In this document: positions 15,001 to 25,632 of the stretch, one piece after another | Layout of the letters: each line of letters begins with the position of its first letter | How positions within the stretch are numbered: the first letter of the stretch is position 1 | NCBI RefSeq assembly: GCF_029227915.1 | Contig: NC_079877.1 | Span: 35,615,851 to 35,679,850, forward strand | DNA length: 64,000 bases | From: Hydractinia symbiolongicarpus | Taxonomy: Eukaryota; Cnidaria; Hydrozoa; Anthoathecata; Hydractiniidae | Direction of reading: 5' to 3' | Notes under the pieces: model-generated | Told to the model about the DNA's origin: nothing | Database searches by the model: none | Seen by the model: the letters and a program-made list of their open reading frames with translations, nothing else | Program-made: the position numbers and the translations under genes

Positions 15001-18000
15001 CTTTCCTTGTATACTTTTGACTATACGGGCCGAGTCCGGGATTTCCGGGAAATCGCAGGTTTTCGTTTGCCGGCGATTAAACTTCTTTTATTCAGCGTCT
15101 CATCAGAAATGAAAACATTTTTAAAAACTACAAGTCTCATGGGCTTTAGTGGTGAAATAATAATTTAAAAAATCGTTCGGGAAATGAATATACACCCTGG
15201 GTACTTTCTTTGTATACTTTTGACTATACGGGCCGAGTCCGGGATTTACGGGAAATCGCAAGTTTTCGTTTGCCGGCGAATAAACCACTTCCATTAAGCG
15301 TCTCATCAAAAATGAAAACATTTCTGAAAACTACAAGTCTCATGCCTTTTAGTGGTGAAAAAATAATTTAAAAATTCGTTCGGGAAATGAGTTTACTCAC
15401 TGGGTACTTTCCTTGTATACTTTTGACTATACGGGCCGAGTCCGGGATTTCCGGGAAATCGCAGGTTTTCGTTTGCCGGCGATTAAACTTCTTTTATTCC
15501 GCGTCTCATCAAAAATAAAAACATTTTTGAAAACTACAAGTCTCATGCCTTTTAGTGGTGAAAAAATAATTTAAAAAATCGTTCGGGAATTGAGTTTACA
15601 CCCTGGGTACTTTGTTTATATACTTTTGACTATACGGGCCGAGTCCAGGATTTATGGAAAATCGCAGGTTTTAGTTTGCCAGCGATTAAACTTCTTTTAT
15701 TCAGCGTCTCATCAAAAATGAAAACATTTTTGAAAACTACAAGTCTCATGCGTTGTAGTGGTTAAAATATAATTTAAAAAATCGTTCGGAAAATGAGTTT
15801 ACTACCTGGGTACTTTCTTTGTATACTTTTGACTATACGGGCCGAGTCCGGCGTTTACGGGAAATGGCGGGTTTTCGTTTGACGGCGATTAAACTTCTTT
15901 TATTCAGCGTCTCATGAAAAATGAAAACATTTTTGAAAACTACAAGTCTCATGCGTTGTAGTGGTGAAAAAATAATTTAAAAAAAGGTTCGGAAAATGAG
16001 TTTACTCCCTGGGTACTTTCTTTGTATACTTTTGACTATACGGGCCGAGTCCGGGATTTACGGGAAGTCGCGGGTTTTCGTTTGCCGGCGTTTAAACTTC
16101 TTTTATTCAGCGTCTTATCAAAAATGAAAACATTTTTAAAAACTACAAGTCTCATGGGCTTTAGTGGTGAAATAATAATTTAAAAAATCGTTCGGGAAAT
16201 GAGTTTACTCACTGGGTACTTTCCTTGTATACTTTTGACTATACGGGCCGAGTCCGAGATGTACGGGAAATCGCAGGTTTTCGTTTGCCGGCGATTAAAC
16301 TTCTTTTATTCCGCGTCTCATCAAAAATGAAAACATTTTTTAAAAACTACAAGTCTCATGCGTTGTAGTGGTGAAAAAATAATTTAAAAAATCGTTCGGA
16401 AAATGAGTTTACTCCCTGGGTACTTTCTTTGTATACTTTTGACTATACGGGCCGAGTCCGAAATTTACGGGAAATTGCAGGTTTTCGTTTGCCGGCGAAT
16501 AAACCACTTCCATTAAGCGTCTCATCAAAAATGAAAACATTTCTAGAAACTACAAGTCTCATGCCTTTTAGTGGTGAAAAAATAATTTAAAAATTCGTTC
16601 GGGAAATGAGTTTACTCACTGGGTACTTTCCTTGTATACTTTTGACTATACGGGCCGAGTCCGGGATTTCCGGGAAATTGCAGGTTTTCGTTTGCCGGCG
16701 ATTAAACTTCTTTTATTCAGCGTCTCATCAAAAATGAAAACATTTTTAAAAACTACAAGTCTCATGGGCATTAGTGGTGAAATAATAATTTAAAAAATCG
16801 TTCGGGAAATGAATATACACCCTGGGTACTTTCTTTGTATACTTTTGACTATACGGGCCGAGTCCGGGATTTACGGGAAATCGCAGGTTTTCGTTTGCCG
16901 GCGAATAAACCACTTCCATTAAGCGTCTCATCAAAAATGAAAACATTTCTGAAAACTACCAGTCTCATGCCTTTTAGTGGTGAAAAAACAATTTAAAAAT
17001 TCGTTCGGGAAATGAGTTTACTCACTGGGTACTTTCCTTGTATACTTTTGACTATACGGGCCGAGTCCGGGATTTCCGGGAAATCGCAGGTTTTCGTTTG
17101 CCGGCGATTAAACTTCTTTTATTCAGCGTCTCATCAAAAATGAAAACATTTTTAAAAACTACAAGTCTCATGGGCTTTAGTGGTGAAATAATAATTTAAA
17201 AAATCGTTCGGGAAATGAATATACACCCTGGGTACTTTCTTTGTATACTTTTGACTATACGGGCCGAGTCCGGGATTTACGGGAAATCGCAAGTTTTCGT
17301 TTGCCGGCGAATAAACCACTTCCATTAAGCGTCTCATCAAAAATGAAAACATTTCTGAAAACTACAAGTCTCATGCCTTTTAGTGGTGAAAAAATAGTTT
17401 AAAAATTCGTTCGGGAAATGAGTTTACTCACTGGGTACTTTCCTTGTACACTTTTGACTATACGGGCCGAGTCCGGGATTTCCGGGAAATCGCAGGTTTT
17501 CGTTTGCCGGCGATTAAACTTCTTTTATTCCGCGTCTCATCAAAAATGGAAACATTTTTGAAAACTACAAGTCTCATGCCTTTTAGTGGTGAAAAAATAA
17601 TTTAAAAAATCGTTCCTGAATTGAGTTTACACCCTGGGTACTTTGTTTATATACTTTTGACTATACGGGCCGAGTCCAGGATTTATGGGAAATCGCAGGT
17701 TTTAGTTTGCCAGCGATTAAACTTCTTTTATTCAGCGTCTCATCAAAAATGAAAACATTTTTGAAAACTACAAGTCTCATGCGTTGTAGTGGTTAAAATA
17801 TAATTTAAAAAATCGTTCGGAAAATGAGTTTACTACCTGGGTACTTTCTTTGTATACTTTTGACTATACGGGCCGAGTCCGGCGTTTACGGGAAATGGCG
17901 GGTTTTCGTTTGACGGCGATTAAACTTCTTTTATTCAGCGTCTCATGAAAAATGAAAACATTTTTGAAAACTACAAGTCTCATGCGTTGTAGTGGTTAAA

Positions 18001-18343
18001 ATATAATTTAAAAAATCGTTCGGAAAATGAGTTTACTACCTGGGTACTTTCTTTGTATACTTTTGACTATACGGGCCGAGTCCGGCGTTTACGGGAAATG
18101 GCGGGTTTTCGTTTGACGGCGATTAAACTTCTTTTATTCAGCGTCTCATGAAAAATGAAAACATTTTTGAAAACTACAAGTCTCATGCGTTGTAGTGGTG
18201 AAAAAATAATTTAAAAAATCGTTCGGAAAATGAGTTTACTCCCTGGGTACTTTCTTTGTATACTTTTGACTATACGGGCCGAGTCCGGGATTTACGGGAA
18301 GTCGCGGGTTTTCGTTTGCCGGCGTTTAAACTTCTTTTATTCA
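1..18343 (+). repeat. 203-bp satellite array, left block
   Basis: Tandem head-to-tail monomers of 203 bp, about 90 copies, all in one orientation. The landmark ATACGGGCCGAGTCC recurs at 1, 204 and 407 and onward at 203-bp steps. Each monomer holds the GGCCGAGTCCGGGATTTACG region, a TTTGCCGGCGA region, ATGAAAACATTTTTGAAAAC, GTCTCATG, an A-rich GTGAAAAAATAATTTAAAAA stretch and CTGGGTACTTTC. Variants differ at diagnostic sites: GTCCGGGATTT, GTCCGGCGTTTACGGGAAATGG, GTCCAGGATTTATGGG and GTGCGGGATTT types. Because 203 is not divisible by 3, reading frames shift at every monomer, and the short ORFs of 60-102 codons that appear are by-products rather than genes. The array continues past the left edge. 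Function is unknown; a centromeric or heterochromatic role is only an inference from size and structure. Confidence 0.97.
1641..3660 (+). repeat. 4-mer higher-order repeat (812 bp) in the satellite
   Basis: The diagnostic monomer with ACGGAAAATCGCGGGTTTTC followed by GCCGGCTATTAAAC occurs at about 1852, 2664 and 3476, spaced exactly 812 bp (4 x 203). The same variant reappears at about 9357 and 10169, again 812 bp apart, so the 4-mer register was amplified more than once. The edges given are approximate, because single monomers within the unit also vary. Confidence 0.75.
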
Positions 18344-18358
18344 CCCAGCCGGCACAAA
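18344..18358 (+). repeat. left terminal inverted repeat
   Basis: CCCAGCCGGCACAAA, a perfect 15-bp inverted match to 21615-21629. It directly abuts the satellite TTATTCA, whose last two bases are the target duplication. Confidence 0.93.
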
Positions 18359-18697
18359 ACGTCTTTTAGACGTCTTAAGATGTCTTTTTTTAATCTTCTG
18401 TTAGAAAACGCTATTAAGATGTCTTTAATGCATCTTCTTAAGAACGTCTTTCAAAAGACATCTTTTATACGTCTTTTGAAAGTAAATAAATGCGAATCCT
18501 GTAGTATACGCATTTTAGATGTCTTTTAGAAGATCTTTAAAAGACGTCTTTTAAAAGACATCTAAAAGTTATCTAAAATATATCTTTTAAAAGACGTCTT
18601 TCTCTTTTTGCTATAATGCATCTAAAACGCGTCTTTTAAAAGACGTCTTTTCCTACTTCTAAAAGTGGTCTAAAATGCGTCTTTTAAAAGACGTTCG
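18359..18697. repeat. left subterminal palindromic repeat region
   Basis: About 340 bp dominated by variations of GACGTCTTTT and its complement, often as complete palindromes such as AAAAGACGTCTTTT or CTTTTAAAAGACGTC, with ATGCATCTT and AGATGTCTTTT variants. It has many potential hairpins and no coding content. Such arrays usually serve as transposase subterminal binding sites; that role is inferred here. Confidence 0.85.
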
Positions 18698-19913
18698 ATT
18701 TTTTATATGGAAAATTCGATTTAAAATAACGGGGGTGTTCGCAAACTTAGTTAGCATGTTTATTTTGTAGGAAATCAATTTTTCACGAAATTGAAAGTGG
18801 TAATTGTCACTTTTAATTATTTTTAAATACTAATGTATTTTGGCGACCCTTCATAATACGTTTTTATTTCATTACGTCGTAATTTTGTTTTCCTGCACCC
18901 CCTGACGGATATTCTTTGACACTTGACCATTGGAACACTCAATAAAAATTGGCGGTAGTTTCATGAAAGCATCTGCGGGATACCGGTCGTTTAAAAAGTA
19001 AGTATTTTTGTTTTGTGATTCTCGGAATAGAGTACAGCGGTTTTTAGTACTAAGTCTAAAGGTCAAATTCGTGTTCGGTTTCCCTGGACACAAAAAGTCG
19101 GTCCCGGCCATCTTTTACAGAAAGATGGCGATATGTAAACAAGCAAACCCAGCTAGCCAGCCAGTAGTCAAAAAAAAGGACAAAGACTGGAAAGAAAATA
19201 TTAAAGAAATCAAATTTGTTTTCTGGTTTTGGTGTTTAATGAAGGAACCGTTATTTTTATTCTATATGCTTTTATTTTTAGACAAAAACTATTTCTTTTA
19301 ACCTTGAAAGAAATTGAGAAAATGTATATATTTTGTTTTTGTTATACACTGCTGAAGCTAGCTAATTAGTTATTAGGTAGCACCTAGCTATATAGGACGC
19401 TAGCTAACTTCAAGCTAAATGGAAAATACTGTCTAATTTTATCTTTATCTAACTCTAATCCTAACCCTGTCTTATTGCTCTTCGGTACAAACTGTCAATG
19501 GAAGCTCTGCCCTCCGCCTTTCTTCCTTTACCAGTCAATCAACAAAGTCAATTTTTCATATTTACCATTCATGACACTGTCCAGGTGTTTCAGAGTGATT
19601 TTAATCTGCAGAAAGTTCAGTTATGCCATGTTTACATAATATCAACAGGTTTTTATTAGCCTGATATCCCATTTTAACATTGAATGATATTTTTATTATT
19701 TGATCATTATCATTTAATGTCGACATCATGACTCAAATCGGAAAGCAATGTAAAATTGTTCAGTTTTAACTTTATGACTTTAAAAATAAACATCTGTTTA
19801 TCGATAAACGCATTGGTGGGAACCAGGCTTTAGTGATTTTATTTATATTCTTAATTTTGAAACTAGCATTATTGTAATACCTTTAATTTACACAATCTAG
19901 TTTATCTTTTTAG
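18698..19913. other. transposon interior, 5' part, no assigned gene
   Basis: Unique sequence between the left subterminal repeats and the first recognised BEN exon. An ATG in a purine-rich context at 19125 opens a short Lys-rich frame (MAICKQANP...) that soon turns hydrophobic and is not convincing. A second ATG at 19498 opens a frame that reaches a CAG|GTGTTT donor-like site at 19583/19584 in phase 0, the phase the exon at 19914 needs. It is therefore a candidate upstream exon, but its sequence shows no domain and the phase match has a one-in-three chance. No transposase motif was seen. Confidence 0.4.
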
Positions 19914-20581
19914 AAACAACAAATATCACAAATTGGCGGGGTGGACTACAGAGATGCTGTACGTCTCGCAATGAATAGGTAAAGGTATAATTTTTTCTCC
20001 TTAAGGAAATACACTCTCCTTAGTAGTTTATTTCTACTTACCTTTAATTTTAATTTTAATTTTCGTCAGGATCTTCACCACTACATTCATGGCGCAAGCC
20101 AATTTAAAAGGCAAGAAAGACAAAGTCCCGCTGGAAGGGAAATTAATTTATAGAATTATAGTAGGTACGTGTATTAGCTGATGTATTACGTTGTTACCCT
20201 TCTATGTATGGTGTGTTTTCTCTTAGTTTTTGGATAGAGAGATTGATTGAGAAAGGCACGGTTGATTCAAGTTATAATGTTTTAAGAATGTTCTACTGTG
20301 CTACAGTCATTTACAAAAATAATGAGTAAATCGTTTTGCTATTACATAGTATGCAAATGATCGCGTTAGGTTCATTGGTCTATTTCTCAAACATTTACTG
20401 ACTACGTTTCTATAAAAATCTATTATTTATCTGGAAATAAGCTATTTCTTTCTCTCTAGAATCTGTCAACGAGCGTTTTAAAGATGCGAACGAACAAGAG
20501 ATGAGACGCATAATTGGAACCAAACTTCGAAACGCTCCCAGTCAAAGGATCAGGGACATAAGGGGTACCTTAAATGTATAA
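19914..20581 (+). CDS. BEN-domain protein, spliced C-terminal exons (5' end unknown)
   Basis: Three exons join cleanly: 19914-19978 (acceptor TTTTTAG, donor AG|GTAAAG), 20070-20164 (acceptor TTCGTCAG, donor TAG|GTACGT) and 20460-20581 (acceptor CTCTCTAG), ending in TAA at 20579-20581. Phases agree at both junctions, giving about 93 codons. The product reads YRDAVRLAMNRIF, then LKGKKDKVPLEGKLIYRIIV, then VNERF and EMRRIIGTKLRN. This matches the BEN domain pattern: a helix with a hydrophobic core ending in an F, a LxGK turn, a PL-x-x-K helix leading to V-x-x-RF, and a final basic I-x-x-K helix. BEN domains bind DNA and act in chromatin-associated repressors. An AATAAA lies 15 bp after the stop. 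All exons lie inside the transposon, so this is either cargo captured from a host BEN gene or an element-encoded accessory protein. The first exon(s) and start codon were not found. Splicing is predicted by eye. Confidence 0.68.
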
Positions 20582-20595
20582 ATTTCCAAAAAACA

Positions 20596-20601
20596 AATAA
20601 A
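20596..20601 (+). promoter_or_regulatory. polyadenylation signal candidate
   Basis: AATAAA 15 bp downstream of the BEN stop codon, the canonical animal poly(A) signal. The motif is common in AT-rich DNA, so position is the main support. Confidence 0.45.
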
Positions 20602-21180
20602 AAGCCCTTTCGACTTACCTCATTTATGAATGTCATTTATACATTTAATATATCTCTTTTTGTTTCTTCTGAACAGACTTCCTTATTATTTCCAATATTT
20701 ATTTTGTTTATTTCGGCCTTGCAAGCGTTACGACGAATTTCAACTACTAGCAACTTTCACAAAATTTTTAAGGTGACTCTTTCATATGGCCTAAGCTCAA
20801 TATGCTTAAGATTTTTTCGACTAGAGTTCCAATTTATGCTTTAAATAGCATGGATAAGTTCACAAGTAGAATTCGTATTACAGATTATTGTAATGATCAC
20901 AATTTGTAAATATGAATATATAAATGAATTGTATAGTGTTGATTATTAATAATATTTTATTTATTTATTTCCGGTTATATTTAAATTATATTTATGTAAT
21001 TATAAAATATATTTATTGTACGAGTTTGATATAAAAAGTTCAAAATATTTTTATCGCAAAATATTTGTCGTCTTTCATGTCGTTATTTCTGCAATTTATT
21101 AAAAATGTACGTTTTAAAACGTTAACGTAAACGTCTTAAATTTATTTTATCAAATGCCTACAAAAACAACAAAAACAAAG
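20602..21180. other. transposon interior, 3' AT-rich part
   Basis: Very AT-rich unique sequence with long ATTTATTTATTT and TATAAAATATATTTATTG stretches. No ORF with recognisable domains and no RNA gene signal was seen. It separates the BEN exons from the right subterminal repeats. Confidence 0.5.
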
Positions 21181-21614
21181 GAAGACGTCTTATAGATAGA
21201 TAAAAGAAGTCTTTGTCAAGATGCATTTAAGAAGTTGCATTTAAGATGCATTTTAGTCGCTTCTACATCTGTAAAAGGTCTAAAAGGCGTCTTTAAAAAG
21301 ACGCGTCGTAATAGTTTTTCTTAAAAACGTCTAAAAGAAGTCTTTGGGAAGATGCATTTAAAAAGTTGCATTTAAGATGCATTTTAGTCGCTCCTACATC
21401 TGTAAAAGGTCTAAAAGACGTCTTTAAAAAGACGCGTCGTAAAAAAATGGAAAGACGTCTTTTAAAAGATGTCTAAAAGAGATCTTTTGGAATGCATCTT
21501 TGAAAAGACCTCTTTTAGACGCTTAAAAAGATGCATTATAGACGGACAAATCAGCGCTAAAAAAGACGTCTTTTAGAAATGCGGAAGATGTCTAAAAGAC
21601 GTCTTTTAGACATC
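21181..21614. repeat. right subterminal palindromic repeat region with 131-bp tandem duplication
   Basis: Rich in GACGTCTTTT/AAAAGACGTC as on the left side. Within it a 131-bp unit starting TAAAAGAAGTCTTTG is tandemly duplicated (about 21201-21331 and 21332-21446). Both copies contain GATGCATTTAA, AAGTTGCATTTAAGATGCAT, TTTTAGTCGC, CTACATCTGTAAAAGGTCT and AAAAAGACGCGTCGTAA, with few differences. No coding content. Confidence 0.85.
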
Positions 21615-21629
21615 TTTGTGCCGGCTGGG
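21615..21629 (-). repeat. right terminal inverted repeat
   Basis: TTTGTGCCGGCTGGG, the perfect reverse complement of 18344-18358, followed by the CA target duplication and the resumption of the satellite at AGCGTCTTATC. Confidence 0.93.
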
Positions 21630-21660
21630 CAGCGTCTTATCAAAAATGAAAACATTTTTA

Positions 21661-24600
21661 AAAACTACAAGTCTCATGGGCTTTAGTGGTGAAATAATAA
21701 TTTAAAAAATCGTTCGGGAAATGAGTATACACCCTGGGTACTTTCTTTGTATACTTTTGACTATACGGGCCGAGCGCGGGATTTACGGGAAATCGCAGGT
21801 TTTCCTTTGCCGGCGAATAAACCACTTTCATAAAGTGTCTCATCAAAAATGAAAACATTTTTGAAAACAACAAGTCTCATGCGTTGTAGTGGTGAAAAAA
21901 TAATTTAAAAAATCGTTCGGAAAATGAGTTTACTCCCTGGGTACTTTCTTTGTATACTTTTGACTATACGGGCCGAGTCCGGGATTTACGGGAAGTCGCG
22001 GGTTTTCGTTTGCCGGCGTTTAAACTTCTTTTATTCAGCGTCTTATCAAAAATGAAAACATTTTTAAAAACTACAAGTCTCATGGGCTTTAGTGGTGAAA
22101 TAATAATTTAAAAAATCGTTCGGGAAATGAGTATACACCCTGGGTACTTTATTTGTATACTTTTGACTATACGGGCCGAGTCCGGCGTTTACGGGAAATG
22201 GCGGGTTTTCGTTTGACGGCGATTAAACTTCCTTTATTCAGCGTCTCATCAAAAATGAAAACATTTTTGAAAACTACAAGTCTCATGCGTTGTAGTGGTA
22301 AAAAAATAATTTAAAAAATCGTTCGGAAAATGAGTTTACTCCCTGGGTACTTTCTTTGTATACTTTTGACTATACGGGCCGAGTCCGGAATTTACGGGAA
22401 GTCGCGGGTTTTCGTTTGCCGGCGTTTAAACTTCTTTTATTCAGCGTCTCATCAAAAATGAAAACATTTTTAAAAAGTACAAGTCTCATGGGCTTTAGTG
22501 GTGAAATAATAATTTAAAAAATCGTTCGGGAAATGAGTATACACCCTGGGTACTTTCTTTGTATACTTTTGACTATACGGGCCGAGTCCGGGATTTACGG
22601 GAAATCGCAGGTTTTCCTTTGCCGGCGAATAAACCACTTTCATTAAGCGTCTCATCAAAAATGAAAACATTTCTGAAAACTACAAGTCTCATGCGTTTTA
22701 GTGGTGAAAAAATAATTTTAAAATTCGTTCGGGAAATGATTTTACTCACTGGGTACTTTCCTTGTATACTTTTGACTATACGGGCCGAGTCCGGGATTTA
22801 CGGGAAGTCGCGGGTTTTCGTTTGCCGTCGTTTAAACTTCTTTTATTCAGCGTCTTATCAAAAATGAAAACATTTTTAAAAACTACAAGTCTCATGGGCT
22901 TTAGTGGTGAAATAATAATTTAAAAAATCGTTCGGGAAATGAGTATACACCCTGGGTACTTTCTTTGTATACTTTTGACTATACGGGCCGAGTGCGGGAT
23001 TTACGGGAAATCCCAGGTTTTCCTTTGCCGGCGAATAAACCACTTTCATTAAGTGTCTCATCAAAAATGAAAACATTTCTGAAAACTACAAGTCTCATGC
23101 GTTGTAGTTGTGAAAATATAATTTAAAAAATCGTTCGGAAAATGAGTTTACTCCCTGGGTACTTTCTTTGTATACTTTTGACTATACGGGCCGAGTCCGG
23201 CGTTTACGGGAAATGGCGGGTTTTCGTTTGACGGCGATTAAACTTCCTTTATTCAGCGTCTCATCAAAAATGAAAACATTTTTGAAAACTACAAGTCTCA
23301 TGGGCTTTAGTGGTGAAATAATAATTTAAAAAATCGTTCGGGAAATGAGTATACACCCTGGGTACTTTCTTTGTATACTTTTGACTATACGGGCCGAGCG
23401 CGGGATTTACGGGAAATCGCAGGTTTTCCTTTGCCGGCGAATAAACCACTTTCATAAAGTGTCTCATCAAAAATGAAAACATTTTTGAAAACAACAAGTC
23501 TCATGCGTTGTAGTGGTGAAAAAATAATTTAAAAAATCGTTCGGAAAATGAGTTTACTCCCTGGGTACTTTCTTTGTATACTTTTGACTATACGGGCCGA
23601 GTCCGGGATTTACGGGAAGTCGCGGGTTTTCGTTTGCCGGCGTTTAAACTTCTTTTATTCAGCGTCTTATCAAAAATGAAAACATTTTTAAAAACTACAA
23701 GTCTCATGGGCTTTAGTGGTGAAATAATAATTTAAAAAATCGTTCGGGAAATGAGTATACACCCTGGGTACTTTATTTGTATACTTTTGACTATACGGGC
23801 CGAGTCCGGCGTTTACGGGAAATGGCGGGTTTTCGTTTGACGGCGATTAAACTTCCTTTATTCAGCGTCTCATCAAAAATGAAAACATTTTTGAAAACTA
23901 CAAGTCTCATGCGTTGTAGTGGTAAAAAAATAATTTAAAAAATCGTTCGGAAAATGAGTTTACTCCCTGGGTACTTTCTTTGTATACTTTTGACTATACG
24001 GGCCGAGTCCGGAATTTACGGGAAGTCGCGGGTTTTCGTTTGCCGGCGTTTAAACTTCTTTTATTCAGCGTCTCATCAAAAATGAAAACATTTTTAAAAA
24101 GTACAAGTCTCATGGGCTTTAGTGGTGAAATAATAATTTAAAAAATCGTTCGGGAAATGAGTATACACCCTGGGTACTTTCTTTGTATACTTTTGACTAT
24201 ACGGGCCGAGTCCGGGATTTACGGGAAATCGCAGGTTTTCCTTTGCCGGCGAATAAACCACTTTCATTAAGCGTCTCATCAAAAATGAAAACATTTCTGA
24301 AAACTACAAGTCTCATGCGTTTTAGTGGTGAAAAAATAATTTTAAAATTCGTTCGGGAAATGATTTTACTCACTGGGTACTTTCCTTGTATACTTTTGAC
24401 TATACGGGCCGAGTCCGGGATTTACGGGAAGTCGCGGGTTTTCGTTTGCCGTCGTTTAAACTTCTTTTATTCAGCGTCTTATCAAAAATGAAAACATTTT
24501 TAAAAACTACAAGTCTCATGGGCTTTAGTGGTGAAATAATAATTTAAAAAATCGTTCGGGAAATGAGTATACACCCTGGGTACTTTCTTTGTATACTTTT

Positions 24601-24908
24601 GACTATACGGGCCGAGTGCGGGATTTACGGGAAATCCCAGGTTTTCCTTTGCCGGCGAATAAACCACTTTCATTAAGTGTCTCATCAAAAATGAAAACAT
24701 TTCTGAAAACTACAAGTCTCATGCGTTGTAGTTGTGAAAATATAATTTAAAAAATCGTTCGGAAAATGAGTTTACTCCCTGGGTACTTTCTTTGTATACT
24801 TTTGACTATACGGGCCGAGTCCGGCGTTTACGGGAAATGGCGGGTTTTCGTTTGACGGCGATTAAACTTCCTTTATTCAGCGTCTCATCAAAAATGAAAA
24901 CATTTTTG
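21661..24908 (+). repeat. 8-mer higher-order repeat, two 1624-bp copies
   Basis: Two adjacent near-identical copies of eight monomers (about 21661-23284 and 23285-24908). Rare variants recur exactly 1624 bp apart: GGGCCGAGCGCGGG at about 21769 and 23393, CTTTCATAAAGTGTCTC, TGGGTACTTTATTTG, GTCCGGAATTTACGGG, TTTGCCGTCGTTTAAAC and GGGAAATCCCAGG. The near-identity indicates a recent duplication by unequal exchange or replication. Confidence 0.88.
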
Positions 24909-25632
24909 AAAACTACAAGTCTCATGCGTTGTAGTGGTGAAAAAATAATTTAAAAATTCGTTCGGGAAATGAATATACACCCTGGGTACTTTCTTTGTAT
25001 ACTTTTGACTATACGGGCCGAGTCCGGGATTTACGGGAAATCGCAGGTTTTCGTTTGCCAGCGAATAAACCACTTCCATTAAACGTCTCATCAAAAATGA
25101 AAACATTTCTGAAAACTACAAGTCTCATGCCTTTTAGTGGTGAAAAAATAATTTAAAAATTCGTTCGGGAAATGAGTTTACTCACTGGGTACTTTCCTTG
25201 TATACTTTTGACTATACGGGCCGAGTCCGGGATTTCCGGGAAATCGCAGGTTTTCGTTTGCCGGCGATTAAACTTCTTTTATTCAGCGTCTCATCAGAAA
25301 TGAAAACATTTTTAAAAACTACAAGTCTCATGGGCTTTAGTGGTGAAATAATAATTTAAAAAATCGTTCGGGAAATGAATATACACCCTGGGTACTTTCT
25401 TTGTATACTTTTGACTATACGGGCCGAGTCCGGGATTTACGGGAAATCGCAAGTTTTCGTTTGCCGGCGAATAAACCACTTCCATTAAGCGTCTCATCAA
25501 AAATGAAAACATTTTTAAAAACTACAAGTCTCATGCCTTTTAGTGGTGAAAAAATAATTTAAAAATTCGTTCGGGAAATGAGTTTACTCACTGGGTACTT
25601 TCCTTGTATACTTTTGACTATACGGGCCGAGT

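Larger units (their letters stand above)
18344..21629. mobile_element. DNA transposon with GACGTC-rich ends and BEN cargo, family uncertain
   Basis: A 3286-bp element inserted in the 203-bp satellite. It begins CCCAGCCGGCACAAA and ends with the exact reverse complement TTTGTGCCGGCTGGG. The satellite reads TTATTCAGCGTC where uninterrupted; here the left flank ends TTATTCA and the right flank resumes CAGCGTC, giving a 2-bp CA target site duplication (18342-18343 and 21630-21631). Both subterminal regions are packed with GACGTCTTTT and AAAAGACGTC palindromes. The centre holds spliced BEN-domain exons but no transposase that I recognise, so it looks non-autonomous or encodes an unrecognised enzyme. 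A 2-bp duplication would be compatible with ISL2EU-like (PIF/Harbinger-related) or EnSpm/CACTA elements; I cannot decide between them. The satellite is in register on both sides, so the insertion postdates the array. Confidence 0.9.

Noticed and set aside
18872-19111. 79-codon minus-strand ORF in the transposon
   Set aside because: No recognisable motif; antisense to an equally unsupported frame.
19008-19301. 97-codon ORF inside the GACGTC transposon
   Set aside because: No domain; it turns into low-complexity hydrophobic residues and has no good donor linking it to the BEN exons.
20626-20844. 72-codon hydrophobic ORF after the BEN stop
   Set aside because: AT-rich composition gives Phe/Leu/Ile runs; it lies beyond the poly(A) signal with no supporting motif.
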